NCBI GenBank assembly: GCA_037045145.1
Contig: JBAOIA010000012.1
Span: 868,001-932,000 of the forward strand
Length of the DNA stretch: 64,000 bases
Origin: Bacteroidia bacterium
Lineage (GTDB): Bacteria; Bacteroidota; Bacteroidia; AKYH767-A; OLB10
Direction of reading: 5' to 3'
Below are positions 18,890 through 26,008 of the stretch, piece by piece; positions within the stretch are counted from its first letter, which is position 1, and every line of letters begins with the position of its first letter. A model generated the notes under the pieces. That model ran no database searches. It saw nothing but the letters and a program-made list of their open reading frames with translations, and had not been told where the DNA came from. Both the position numbers and the translations under genes were made by a program.

Positions 18890-19371
18890 AAAATTTCTAC
18901 CTCTACAATAACCGCGTTGAAATTGTCAACGACAACGGAAGCATTTTCACAATCTACTTCAACGAACATAGCGGAAAGGTTTATTACCGCTTTAAGATTG
19001 GCACTTTATCCAAAATAAAGCACCCGGGTATTTATTTGGGTGAAGATGCTTATGGCACACATTACTTTTTGCACAATCATTATCACTATGGAAAGGCACA
19101 CATCACAACGGCTGCCGATTTTATTGAAGGACAAGCGATTTACATTTACAACGAAAAGTGCAGCAATACTCCTTTGAAAGTAATTGAAATTGGGTTAAAT
19201 GAAATACTCAGGGGCGAAAGCTACAAGCCCATTACTTACAACTGCCAAACCTATACCAACACGGCTTGCCATAATCAACGCAAAAGTGCCGATGCCGAAA
19301 AATGGGTAGGTGGGCTTGTGTTGGGTTCGCTTGCTTTCCTCTTGATAAGTGCCATTGCAGGAAATAAATAA
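18886..19371 (+). CDS. LRAT/NlpC-P60-like membrane-anchored protein
   Basis: 161 residues. HPGIYLG (His46), a His-rich segment HYFLHNHYHYG (59-69) and YNCQTYTN (Cys120) follow the order of the permuted papain-like LRAT/H-Rev107 fold (H-GIY, then NC). Such enzymes are acyltransferases, phospholipases or peptidases. A hydrophobic segment at about 141-158 (GGLVLGSLAFLLISAIAG) would anchor the C-terminus in the membrane. It overlaps the zinc-ribbon gene by 4 bp and is followed 36 bp later by a second membrane protein. A lipid- or peptide-modifying effector is a guess. Confidence 0.55.
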   Translation: MKNFYLYNNRVEIVNDNGSIFTIYFNEHSGKVYYRFKIGTLSKIKHPGIYLGEDAYGTHYFLHNHYHYGKAHITTAADFIEGQAIYIYNEKCSNTPLKVIEIGLNEILRGESYKPITYNCQTYTNTACHNQRKSADAEKWVGGLVLGSLAFLLISAIAGNK

Positions 19372-19407
19372 TCATATAAAATCTGAAACTATCGAATATA
19401 CTTTTAC

Positions 19408-20022
19408 ATGAACAAGAATACAATCATCATCCTAATCGTTGTCATTGTGATTATGGGATTAGGTCTTTGGAAGGTGAATGAAACCTTACAAGAAGAAAGA
19501 AAAAAGCGAAAGGAAGCCGAACAAGCCAATGTGCGGTTGATTATGGACAGCATACGCAGGCAAAAAGGTTTTACCGAAGCGGTGAAACTGGAACTGGATA
19601 ATCTGGCCAAACATTTTGAAGACATTGAACCGAATGTAACGGCTAAAATTGCTAAAGCCATTCAGTTGATAGAAATAAACCAAACCGAAAATGCCATTGA
19701 AGATTTGGCCGTAATCATGGAAAACCTGCTGGAAGATTATTACAAAAAAGACAACGGCTTTGTTGCCTTCTTGAAAAACCGCAGGGCGGACCTACATCAT
19801 TTGCTTACCTATTGCAATAAGGACAAAAAAATAAGCGATGTAGAGTTGCAGTTTTTTCTTGGCGTAAAAACCATACGCAACAAAGAAGACCACACACTAA
19901 ATCAAAAGCTGGACGATTACCTGAACGCTACCGGTTTAATTGTAGGCATCGGTGCCATTGTAAAAATTGCTTCGTTTTGGAAACAGAAAAAGCAATTGGA
20001 ACTTATCCCAGTAAGGGCGTAA
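19408..20022 (+). CDS. Membrane-anchored coiled-coil protein with HEPN-like motif
   Basis: 204 residues. One transmembrane segment (about 5-22, TIIILIVVIVIMGLGLW) leads into a charged coiled coil (24-50) and a mostly helical cytoplasmic domain. VKTIRNKEDH (Arg157-His162) fits the R-N-x3-H catalytic motif of HEPN ribonucleases. A second hydrophobic stretch lies at about 174-189. HEPN domains are common RNase effectors in defence and toxin systems. A single short motif match is weak evidence, so this is a candidate only. It is the last gene of the six-gene operon and is convergent with hsdS. Confidence 0.45.
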   Translation: MNKNTIIILIVVIVIMGLGLWKVNETLQEERKKRKEAEQANVRLIMDSIRRQKGFTEAVKLELDNLAKHFEDIEPNVTAKIAKAIQLIEINQTENAIEDLAVIMENLLEDYYKKDNGFVAFLKNRRADLHHLLTYCNKDKKISDVELQFFLGVKTIRNKEDHTLNQKLDDYLNATGLIVGIGAIVKIASFWKQKKQLELIPVRA

Positions 20023-20037
20023 TACATTTACGCTTTT
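20017..20037 (+). terminator. Short intrinsic terminator ending the six-gene operon
   Basis: GCGTAA (20017-20022) pairs with TTACGC (20028-20033) and is followed by TTTT. It spans the adjoining stop codons of the last + gene and of hsdS. The stem is only 6 bp. Confidence 0.45.
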
Positions 20038-21410
20038 ACCTTTTTGTATTTTACTTTTTTCTCCGCAGCTATTTTCATGGGCTTTTCTTCAATGGAATAT
20101 GCTTTGGTTTTTTTGCCGCCTTTTTTCCCCTGAGCTTGCCGAAGGGTTTCCTTTTCTGCTTTAATCTTTTCCAATAAAACACTGGCAGGTTCATCTTCCG
20201 GATTTTGTGCAACCAACTCGCCACGGAATGCTTTTGCCAAAATGCTTTGGGGAAGTTTATCCAGCATGGCTTTGGCTTTGGTGTAGCGGGCTTCTAACTT
20301 ATCGGCAAATGCAAAGAGTTGTTCTACCTTTCGGACGATTTCTTTTTGTTCTACGACTTCAGGAAGCGGGATCGATAGTGTTTTTAGTTGGGTAGTGTTT
20401 ATCCTAGGTCTTGTTGCACCGTGAATATTCAAAACCAATTGTTCAAATGAACGCATTGAAGTCAATACAAAAAGCAGAAAGAACTTGTCTATTTTATTTT
20501 CATCTGGTCGAATACAAAAGCAATCAGCTTTTGCAATTGCTTTAGTTGGTAAATAAGGTAAAATGCAAGCCCTTATTTCTTCAGAAATAAAAGAAGAGAA
20601 AATTATATCACCTTCGCCAACTGTATGACGCAATAAAGACTGATATTTTTCTTTTGTTATATAAGTTTCCTTTTCGTGAACAAAATATAGATGTTCAATA
20701 TTTTCAAGACGAATAACTCGAATACCTTTATCAGTGTAATCAGCAGTTTTTAAATTTGAACCAAATGGGCCATCAAAAATTCCACCTTTCGGAATTACGG
20801 AGTTTAATTCAACTTCGTCCCATTCTTTAAATCCATTCTTCTTCTTCCATTCCTCCGTCAACTTACCACTTACAGCAGCAGCCAACACACTTTGCCGAAA
20901 TCGTTTTAAAATGATTGGTATTTTTTCTAACCGTTGTTTGTTGCTTTCTACTTTTTGCATTACCGCATCTAGCTTGGCTACTATGCGGTGCTGCTCGTCA
21001 AGGGGTGGAAGGGGGATATGTATTTCTTTTTGTGCCTTTCCCGTTTGAACAAACGGTTGGCCTGAACCCCCTTTTGGCCAAAAATTTTCATTATTCAATA
21101 AATAGAACAGGTAGTCAACATGTTTATCGTCATTTGCAAATGCTCTAATTACCGAAGTATTAGCAATAGTTGTCCATTGCCCATTTGCTCTAAAACATTT
21201 ACCACATCTTGCTCCAACAGCACTCAATATGATAGCTTCACCTTCTTCCTCAAAAAAATCAACTTTGCCATCAGGGCCAGTTCCACTAAATGCAATATAT
21301 TTCCCATCTTCTTTGTAAACCTTTTTAGTTAAAGAAGAATTACCAGAAGTAATATTAACTACTTCACCTAATAACGGGAATTCCCAACCTTGTGGTAAAC
21401 TATTCTCCAT
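20028..21410 (-). CDS. hsdS: Type I restriction-modification specificity subunit
   Basis: 460 residues with two target-recognition domains (about 1-150 and 190-370), each followed by a conserved helical spacer: IPLPPLDEQHRIVAKLDAVM and IPLPEVVEQKEIVRKVEQLF. HsdS reads a bipartite DNA target and holds two HsdM and two HsdR subunits. The C-terminus has a Lys-rich tail that contains ETLRQAQGKK, encoded by an interspersed short repeat CCCTGAGCTTGCCGAAGGG (20128-20146). The start overlaps hsdM by 11 bp. It is the last gene of the hsdR-hsdM-hsdS operon on -. Confidence 0.93.
   Translation of the reverse strand: MENSLPQGWEFPLLGEVVNITSGNSSLTKKVYKEDGKYIAFSGTGPDGKVDFFEEEGEAIILSAVGARCGKCFRANGQWTTIANTSVIRAFANDDKHVDYLFYLLNNENFWPKGGSGQPFVQTGKAQKEIHIPLPPLDEQHRIVAKLDAVMQKVESNKQRLEKIPIILKRFRQSVLAAAVSGKLTEEWKKKNGFKEWDEVELNSVIPKGGIFDGPFGSNLKTADYTDKGIRVIRLENIEHLYFVHEKETYITKEKYQSLLRHTVGEGDIIFSSFISEEIRACILPYLPTKAIAKADCFCIRPDENKIDKFFLLFVLTSMRSFEQLVLNIHGATRPRINTTQLKTLSIPLPEVVEQKEIVRKVEQLFAFADKLEARYTKAKAMLDKLPQSILAKAFRGELVAQNPEDEPASVLLEKIKAEKETLRQAQGKKGGKKTKAYSIEEKPMKIAAEKKVKYKKVKA
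20128..20146 (-). repeat. Short interspersed repeat inside hsdS (encodes LRQAQG)
   Basis: CCCTGAGCTTGCCGAAGGG, or CCCTTCGGCAAGCTCAGGG on the coding strand, resembles a short imperfect palindrome I have seen scattered in Bacteroidota genomes. It is in frame and adds LRQAQG to the C-terminal tail, where an insertion should be tolerated. Confidence 0.5.
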
Positions 21411-22806
21411 TGAATTCCAGTAGGGTTAATATTTCTTTTAAATCGTCCACCACAGCTTCCAGTTCTGCAATGGCTTCTGTGGCAAGGTCGTTGGGTTCGG
21501 GTAAGCTGTCGGCATCTTCTATGCTTTCGTCTCTCAGCCAGGTAATGTCGAGTTTGTAATTCCGTTTTGTAATTTCCTCTATTGTAAAACAACGGAAACG
21601 CCCTGTTTCGCCTTCGTCTTTTCGTTTGCTTTTTCCGTTAGGGTCGGTGCCGTAGCATTTTTCAAAATCGGTAAAATGCTTGTCGGTTAGCGGACGGTCT
21701 TTTTTGGTAATGCCTTCAATGTTGCTGCGGTTGTCGTAAATCCAAACTTTTTCGGTGGGCAAACCTTTCTGAAAGAAAATCACATTGGCTTTTACACCCT
21801 GTGCGTAGGGAGTAAAGGTTCCTCTGGGCAAACGCACAATGGTGTGCAGGTTGCAATCCTGCATCAGTATTTCAAATACTTCACCTGCTTTGTCTTCAAA
21901 CAACACATTGTCGGGCAACACTATGGCAGCACGTCCACCCGGTTTCAGAGTGCTCATAATGTGCTGCACAAAATTCAACTGCTTGTTGCTGGTTTCTACC
22001 GTAAAATCATCCCGTTCGGGAACCTGGTTTGCTCCTTTTGTTCCAAAGGGTGGATTGGCCAACACCACATCAAACCTGGTGCTGTCGGGTGTGTTGTAAA
22101 TGGTATCGCCCAGTTTTATTTTCGGGGTAACGCCATGCAAATACATATTCATCAAAGCCAGTCGCCTTGGCCTTGCCACCAACTCCTGTCCGTAATAGGT
22201 TTTTTCACGAATGCGTTTTACATCTTCACGGGGCAGCGCACCTTTGCTTTCCTGCATCAGCCATTCATAAGCCGATACTAAGAAACCACCTGTGCCGCAA
22301 CTGGGGTCGGAAATGGTAAATGAACTTTTGCCTCTCGGGTCGGGCTTCATTAACCGCACCATGCTTTGTATCAAAGGTCGTGGTGTAAAGTATTGCCCTG
22401 CACCCTTTTTGCCTTCGCTGGCGGCTTTTTCCAGCAGTCCCTCAAAGGCAGCACCTTTTACATCCACATCCATGCTCGTCCATTCGTCTTCTTCAATCAG
22501 GTTCAGCAGTTTTTTCAAACTCACCGGGTTGTTGAAGCGATTTTGTGCTTGTGTAAATATTTCACCTAACAGACCTTGCTCTTTGGCCAGTTCACGCAGG
22601 GTGTCGGTGTAATGGTCCATCAAATCGCCACCGCTTAATTTGGTCAGCGATTGCCAGTTGTATTTTTTATGCAGATGCACTTCTTTTTCATCTGCCATTT
22701 TCAGGAAGAGAAGAAACGACAGTTGCTCTATGTAATCGTTATAATCAATGCCCTCGTGGCGAAGCGTATGGCAAAAGCCCCACAATTTATTTACTACATC
22801 ACTCAT
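21400..22806 (-). CDS. hsdM: Type I restriction-modification DNA methyltransferase subunit
   Basis: 468 residues. An N-terminal helical HsdM_N domain (about 5-135) precedes the N6-adenine methyltransferase domain. The SAM-binding motif SDPSCGTGGFLVSAYEWL (from about residue 164) and the catalytic motif FDVVLANPPFG (about 245-256) are intact. With HsdS it methylates adenines in the host's recognition sites. The C-terminal helix (ELEAVVDDLKEIL) fits the HsdS contact. It lies one base after the stop of the HsdR C-terminal gene and overlaps hsdS, indicating a single transcript. Confidence 0.95.
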   Translation of the reverse strand: MSDVVNKLWGFCHTLRHEGIDYNDYIEQLSFLLFLKMADEKEVHLHKKYNWQSLTKLSGGDLMDHYTDTLRELAKEQGLLGEIFTQAQNRFNNPVSLKKLLNLIEEDEWTSMDVDVKGAAFEGLLEKAASEGKKGAGQYFTPRPLIQSMVRLMKPDPRGKSSFTISDPSCGTGGFLVSAYEWLMQESKGALPREDVKRIREKTYYGQELVARPRRLALMNMYLHGVTPKIKLGDTIYNTPDSTRFDVVLANPPFGTKGANQVPERDDFTVETSNKQLNFVQHIMSTLKPGGRAAIVLPDNVLFEDKAGEVFEILMQDCNLHTIVRLPRGTFTPYAQGVKANVIFFQKGLPTEKVWIYDNRSNIEGITKKDRPLTDKHFTDFEKCYGTDPNGKSKRKDEGETGRFRCFTIEEITKRNYKLDITWLRDESIEDADSLPEPNDLATEAIAELEAVVDDLKEILTLLEFNGE

Positions 22807-22807
22807 A

Positions 22808-23494
22808 TTATGCTGCTATTGCTAAGTTTATTTCTTGAATCAATTTGGTGTAATCGTCTGCAAATACTTTTTTGAATTTGTTCAGTCCGCCTCTGTCAGC
22901 AAAAACGGGTAATTCCTGCAAATCTTCTTCGTCTAAAGTCATGTTTTGTTTTAGATGTTCTTTGATGTATTCCATCCATTTTTGTTGTTCGTCATTCAGC
23001 CTTTTTCCGGTTGTTACTTTCTGAATGGCTTGGTTCACCCGTTCTTCGGGGCTTAACAAAGGTTCGGTTTCTTTGGCTGCATGCTTTACCATGCTGATGA
23101 TGTCAACGGCATCTTTCTGATAAACGATTTTGTGTGCCTTTTGCAAACTGGCTTCATCATAATTGCTCTCTTTTAGTTTTTGCCTTAGTTCGTTCAAAGC
23201 ATTGGTGTTCCAATCTTTTGGCTTGTTTAACAAAATGCTGATGGCGGCAATTTCATTTTCTTTTCGTTTTACAAATTCAGAAAATGCCAGTAAATAATCC
23301 ATTGGTTGTAAACCGTATCTTCCTTCTGCTTCAAACAACACCATCGAACTCACTTCGTCCTGCACCTCATACCCAACCAGAAAAACCTTTTTGGCTCTTT
23401 CGTAGTCCACCAATAGCTTTTGAAACTGCTCGTTTCGGAGCAATTCCATCACACTGGTGAAGCTTTCAAATATTTCGGGTAACGATTTTGCCAT
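22808..23494 (-). CDS. HsdR C-terminal domain as a separate gene (EcoEI_R_C-like)
   Basis: 228 residues corresponding to the C-terminal region of EcoEI-type HsdR: ESFTSVMELLRNEQFQKLL, ILLNKPKDWNTNALNELRQK, AVDIISMVKHAAKE and the end NKFKKVFADDY. In most relatives this is fused to the helicase part. Here it starts with its own ATG inside the stop of the upstream gene (TAATG). The two products probably assemble into one restriction subunit. The first residues (MAKSLPEIF) replace, rather than continue, the sequence at the end of the helicase gene, which argues for a real split and not a recent frameshift. Confidence 0.8.
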   Translation of the reverse strand: MAKSLPEIFESFTSVMELLRNEQFQKLLVDYERAKKVFLVGYEVQDEVSSMVLFEAEGRYGLQPMDYLLAFSEFVKRKENEIAAISILLNKPKDWNTNALNELRQKLKESNYDEASLQKAHKIVYQKDAVDIISMVKHAAKETEPLLSPEERVNQAIQKVTTGKRLNDEQQKWMEYIKEHLKQNMTLDEEDLQELPVFADRGGLNKFKKVFADDYTKLIQEINLAIAA

Positions 23495-25545
23495 TACTTA
23501 TACTTATCAAAAAAATTAGAAATCTGCTCGGCAAATTTTCCCATATCGCCATCAGGAATATAGGTTTTGAATTTGTCACGGGCATTTCCACTCATATCTT
23601 TTTCAATTCTATGCAGTCGTTTTGCCAAACGCTTGGCATTGGCTCTGCGGTCTTCGTTGTTGTATATTTTTTCTATCAGTTCTTTAATGGTTATGGTATC
23701 GGTTCCCGGTGGGTCAATTTTAAAGTTGTAGCTGGCATCTTTAAAATACTTTATCAATGTTCCGTTGAAACAATCAAAGATTACAAAGTGAGTTTTGCCG
23801 ATGTCATCACATTTTCGTGTTCCTCTGCCCAACATTTGTTCCCAAAGAATACGGCTTTTAACAGGTCGGAGAAAAACAATGTATTCCAGAGAAGGAATGT
23901 CAACTCCTGTGCTTAACATATCAACGGTAACCACAATTTTCGGATTGGGTCTGTTTCTAAACTCTTTAATTTTTTTCAAAGGTCTGTCCACCGTTGGGCT
24001 GCCTGTAATCTTTGCCACAAAATCGTCACCCTGATTAAAAACCTGTTTGCAAATGCTCACCAAACGGTCAGCATGTGAAATCATGGGTATGTCGTTGGAT
24101 GCAAAAATCAAGGTTTTTGGAAAACGCCCTGTGCGTTGTTCCCACTCGTCAGTATATTTTTTTAGTTCTTCAATTATTTTTTGGTTGGTGTCGGGGGCTG
24201 TAATTTTTTCTTCAATCTCTGTTGAAGTAAATTCCCGCTCATCTTCCAATTGGTCAATTTGTTCTCTGCCTGTTTCAGTGTCAATCATCCCCACTTGTTC
24301 GCCTTCTTTCAAAAAAGCTCCGTTCATCAACACTTCCGAATTGATAGCCACAGCATCATAATCTACCAAAAACCCTTCGTCAATGGCTTGTTGCAATGGA
24401 TAATTGAAAATAGGTTTTCCAAAATAGGCAACCGTATGTGATGCAGGCGTTGCAGTTAAACCAACTTTAACGGCATCAAAATGATTTAAAACATTTCGCC
24501 AAACATTCGTTTCTTTTGAAGTGTAACCTCTGTGGCACTCGTCAGCAATAATCAAATCGAAAGCATGCGATGGAATTGAAAGCGTTTCTGCATCATCGTC
24601 TCCACTTCCTGCCTGCTCGGCAGACAGGTCTTCATCCTCACCAAATGCACCCGCTTTGCCGTAAAGGTTAATTGCCATTCGCTGGATGGTGCAGACATAA
24701 AGAAAGGTTTTTGTTCCATCAGGATTTGTCAAATAGGAATTAGGCAACACAGTTGGGTCGTATGCTTCCCCTTCAAAATCTTCTTTCTTAAAGCGTTGTG
24801 AGTATAATTCGTATTCGTCTTTAAACTTGATATTTCTCGGTGTGTCAAATGATGCAAAAGCAGTAACGGCTTGTGCGGCTAACGACTTTCTATCAACCAA
24901 GAACAAAATGCGTTTAGCATAACCGGAAGCCAACATTCGGTAAACAAGATTAACTGTGGTGAAAGTTTTTCCTGTTCCTGTTGCCATTGCTAAAAGCATC
25001 AGGCGTTTGCCGTCTTCCAAATTATTTTCAAAAGCTTGTATAGCTTCTTTTTGGTAAGGCCTAAGTCCGGGAGTATTAATGGGCCTGACTTTCAGCCATT
25101 GCAAAGCCGTATCTCGTTTTGCGTTAAATAAAGTTTCCATCGCTTCTGGCTTATGAAAACTGTAAATCTGTCGGCTTAAGTTTTTGTTGTCTCTTACATC
25201 TAAATAGTAAATCAATTCACCATTAGAAGAATACAAAAATGGAACTCGATATTGATTCCATTCACCAATTGTCTTATCTGCACCTTTTGAATATCGCTTG
25301 GCTTGTTCCAACACATTTGCTGCACCAACCTCCAATTTCTTTGCTTCAACCACACCTAATAAATTTCCATTTACAACCAAAGCATAGTCCGCAGGTCCGT
25401 TTTTTGTTTGCAATTCCTCAATTGCGTGATTTGTCAAAATAGACAAGTCCATTCCCTCAGAGTAAGGAATGATATGCCAACCGGCAGCTATTAGCTGCTG
25501 GTCAATTCTTTTCTTTCTTGTTATTTTCTCTGATTCGTATGTCAT
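23494..25545 (-). CDS. hsdR: Type I restriction subunit HsdR, nuclease-helicase part
   Basis: 683 residues. An N-terminal PD-(D/E)xK nuclease region (about 1-90, ADYALVVNG then GVVEAKK) is followed by a superfamily 2 motor. The motor has motif I MATGTGKTFTTV (about 187-195), motif II IIADECHRGY (about 330-338), motif III GLTATPAS and motif VI EQMLGRGTR. It translocates and cuts unmodified DNA. The C-terminal domain normally present in EcoEI-type HsdR is encoded by the next gene. Residues near DLSAEQAGSGDDD are encoded by a short palindromic repeat (24608-24628) in frame. It is the first gene of the restriction operon. Confidence 0.93.
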   Translation of the reverse strand: MTYESEKITRKKRIDQQLIAAGWHIIPYSEGMDLSILTNHAIEELQTKNGPADYALVVNGNLLGVVEAKKLEVGAANVLEQAKRYSKGADKTIGEWNQYRVPFLYSSNGELIYYLDVRDNKNLSRQIYSFHKPEAMETLFNAKRDTALQWLKVRPINTPGLRPYQKEAIQAFENNLEDGKRLMLLAMATGTGKTFTTVNLVYRMLASGYAKRILFLVDRKSLAAQAVTAFASFDTPRNIKFKDEYELYSQRFKKEDFEGEAYDPTVLPNSYLTNPDGTKTFLYVCTIQRMAINLYGKAGAFGEDEDLSAEQAGSGDDDAETLSIPSHAFDLIIADECHRGYTSKETNVWRNVLNHFDAVKVGLTATPASHTVAYFGKPIFNYPLQQAIDEGFLVDYDAVAINSEVLMNGAFLKEGEQVGMIDTETGREQIDQLEDEREFTSTEIEEKITAPDTNQKIIEELKKYTDEWEQRTGRFPKTLIFASNDIPMISHADRLVSICKQVFNQGDDFVAKITGSPTVDRPLKKIKEFRNRPNPKIVVTVDMLSTGVDIPSLEYIVFLRPVKSRILWEQMLGRGTRKCDDIGKTHFVIFDCFNGTLIKYFKDASYNFKIDPPGTDTITIKELIEKIYNNEDRRANAKRLAKRLHRIEKDMSGNARDKFKTYIPDGDMGKFAEQISNFFDKYK
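24608..24628 (-). repeat. Short palindromic repeat inside hsdR (encodes LSAEQAG)
   Basis: Arms CCTGCCTG and CAGACAGG flank CTCGG, giving an 8-bp imperfect inverted repeat. It is in frame in an acidic loop just before helicase motif II. It is a different sequence from the hsdS repeat but of the same general kind. Confidence 0.45.
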
Positions 25546-25589
25546 ATTTCAATCCCGAAATTTACGTTTTTAATCGGTGCGGTGGCAAA

Positions 25590-25656
25590 AAATGGCTCTT
25601 TTGCTTTTGCTGAAGGGCTGGCTTGTGTGGTTGGGGCAAAAGCAAATGTGCCATTT
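25590..25656. repeat. Palindrome P2 (67 bp) upstream of hsdR
   Basis: Arms AAATGGC-tctt-TTGCTTTTGC (25590-25610) and GCAAAAGCAA-atgt-GCCATTT (25636-25656) pair perfectly apart from the 4-nt internal loop. The 25-nt apical loop includes GGCTTGTGTG, which is also in the loop of P1 at 17.1 kb. The right flank GAAATTCAATTTTTTTT is the inverse of the left flank of P1, so P1 and P2 are inversely oriented relatives that bracket the toxin-antitoxin and restriction genes. Confidence 0.6.
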
Positions 25657-25853
25657 GTGCGATGACAATAGAAATTCAATTTTTTTTGTGCGGTGGGGAA
25701 AAAATTAAAACACAGAAGGGTTGGCAATGAGTGTCGGTTTAATCGCTGTCCGTTTGTTGTATCGTTTCTATGTCTGTGTTCACCTGTCAAAATGGTTTAC
25801 TTTTTTCTCGTCTAAGTTCGTCTTTGTCTGTTGTGTCGTGTCGTTTTACGCTT

Positions 25854-25989
25854 GCTGGTAACGGTTTGGCGCTTGGCGCAGTGGCGGATTTCGGAGCACT
25901 AAACTGTCAATACACCACAAAAGTTGATGCGAGGTAGAATGTTCAATTAACCACGTCACCCGCCATTGAGCCAAACGCCTGTTATGTGC
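25854..25989. repeat. attC-like palindrome B
   Basis: The left arm GCTGGTAACGGTTTGGCG, then CTTGGC and TGGCGG, runs 25854-25887. The right arm CCGCCA, then GCCAAACGCC and TGTTATGTGC, runs 25960-25989. The core AAC and GTT triplets sit at the bases of the arms, and the left arm carries extra unpaired bases (TTTGG). The ~72-nt loop starts ATTTCGGAGCACTAAACTG, close to ATTATTAGCACTAAAGTT in palindrome A. The outer box GTTATGTGC reappears as its complement GCACATAAC beyond the other end of the neighbouring nuclease gene (27986-27994). Confidence 0.55.
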
Positions 25990-26008
25990 TGCCCTTCTTC
26001 TCATTCCA

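Noticed and set aside
23488..23500. hsdR split as a simple frameshift pseudogene
   Set aside because: The downstream frame begins with a tailored MAKSLPEIF instead of continuing the upstream protein, and TAATG is a normal coupling signal. A sequence error cannot be fully excluded.
25542..25790. 82-residue ORF overlapping the start of hsdR and P2
   Set aside because: Composition is low-complexity and it lies on palindrome P2. It is a by-product of the intergenic repeat.
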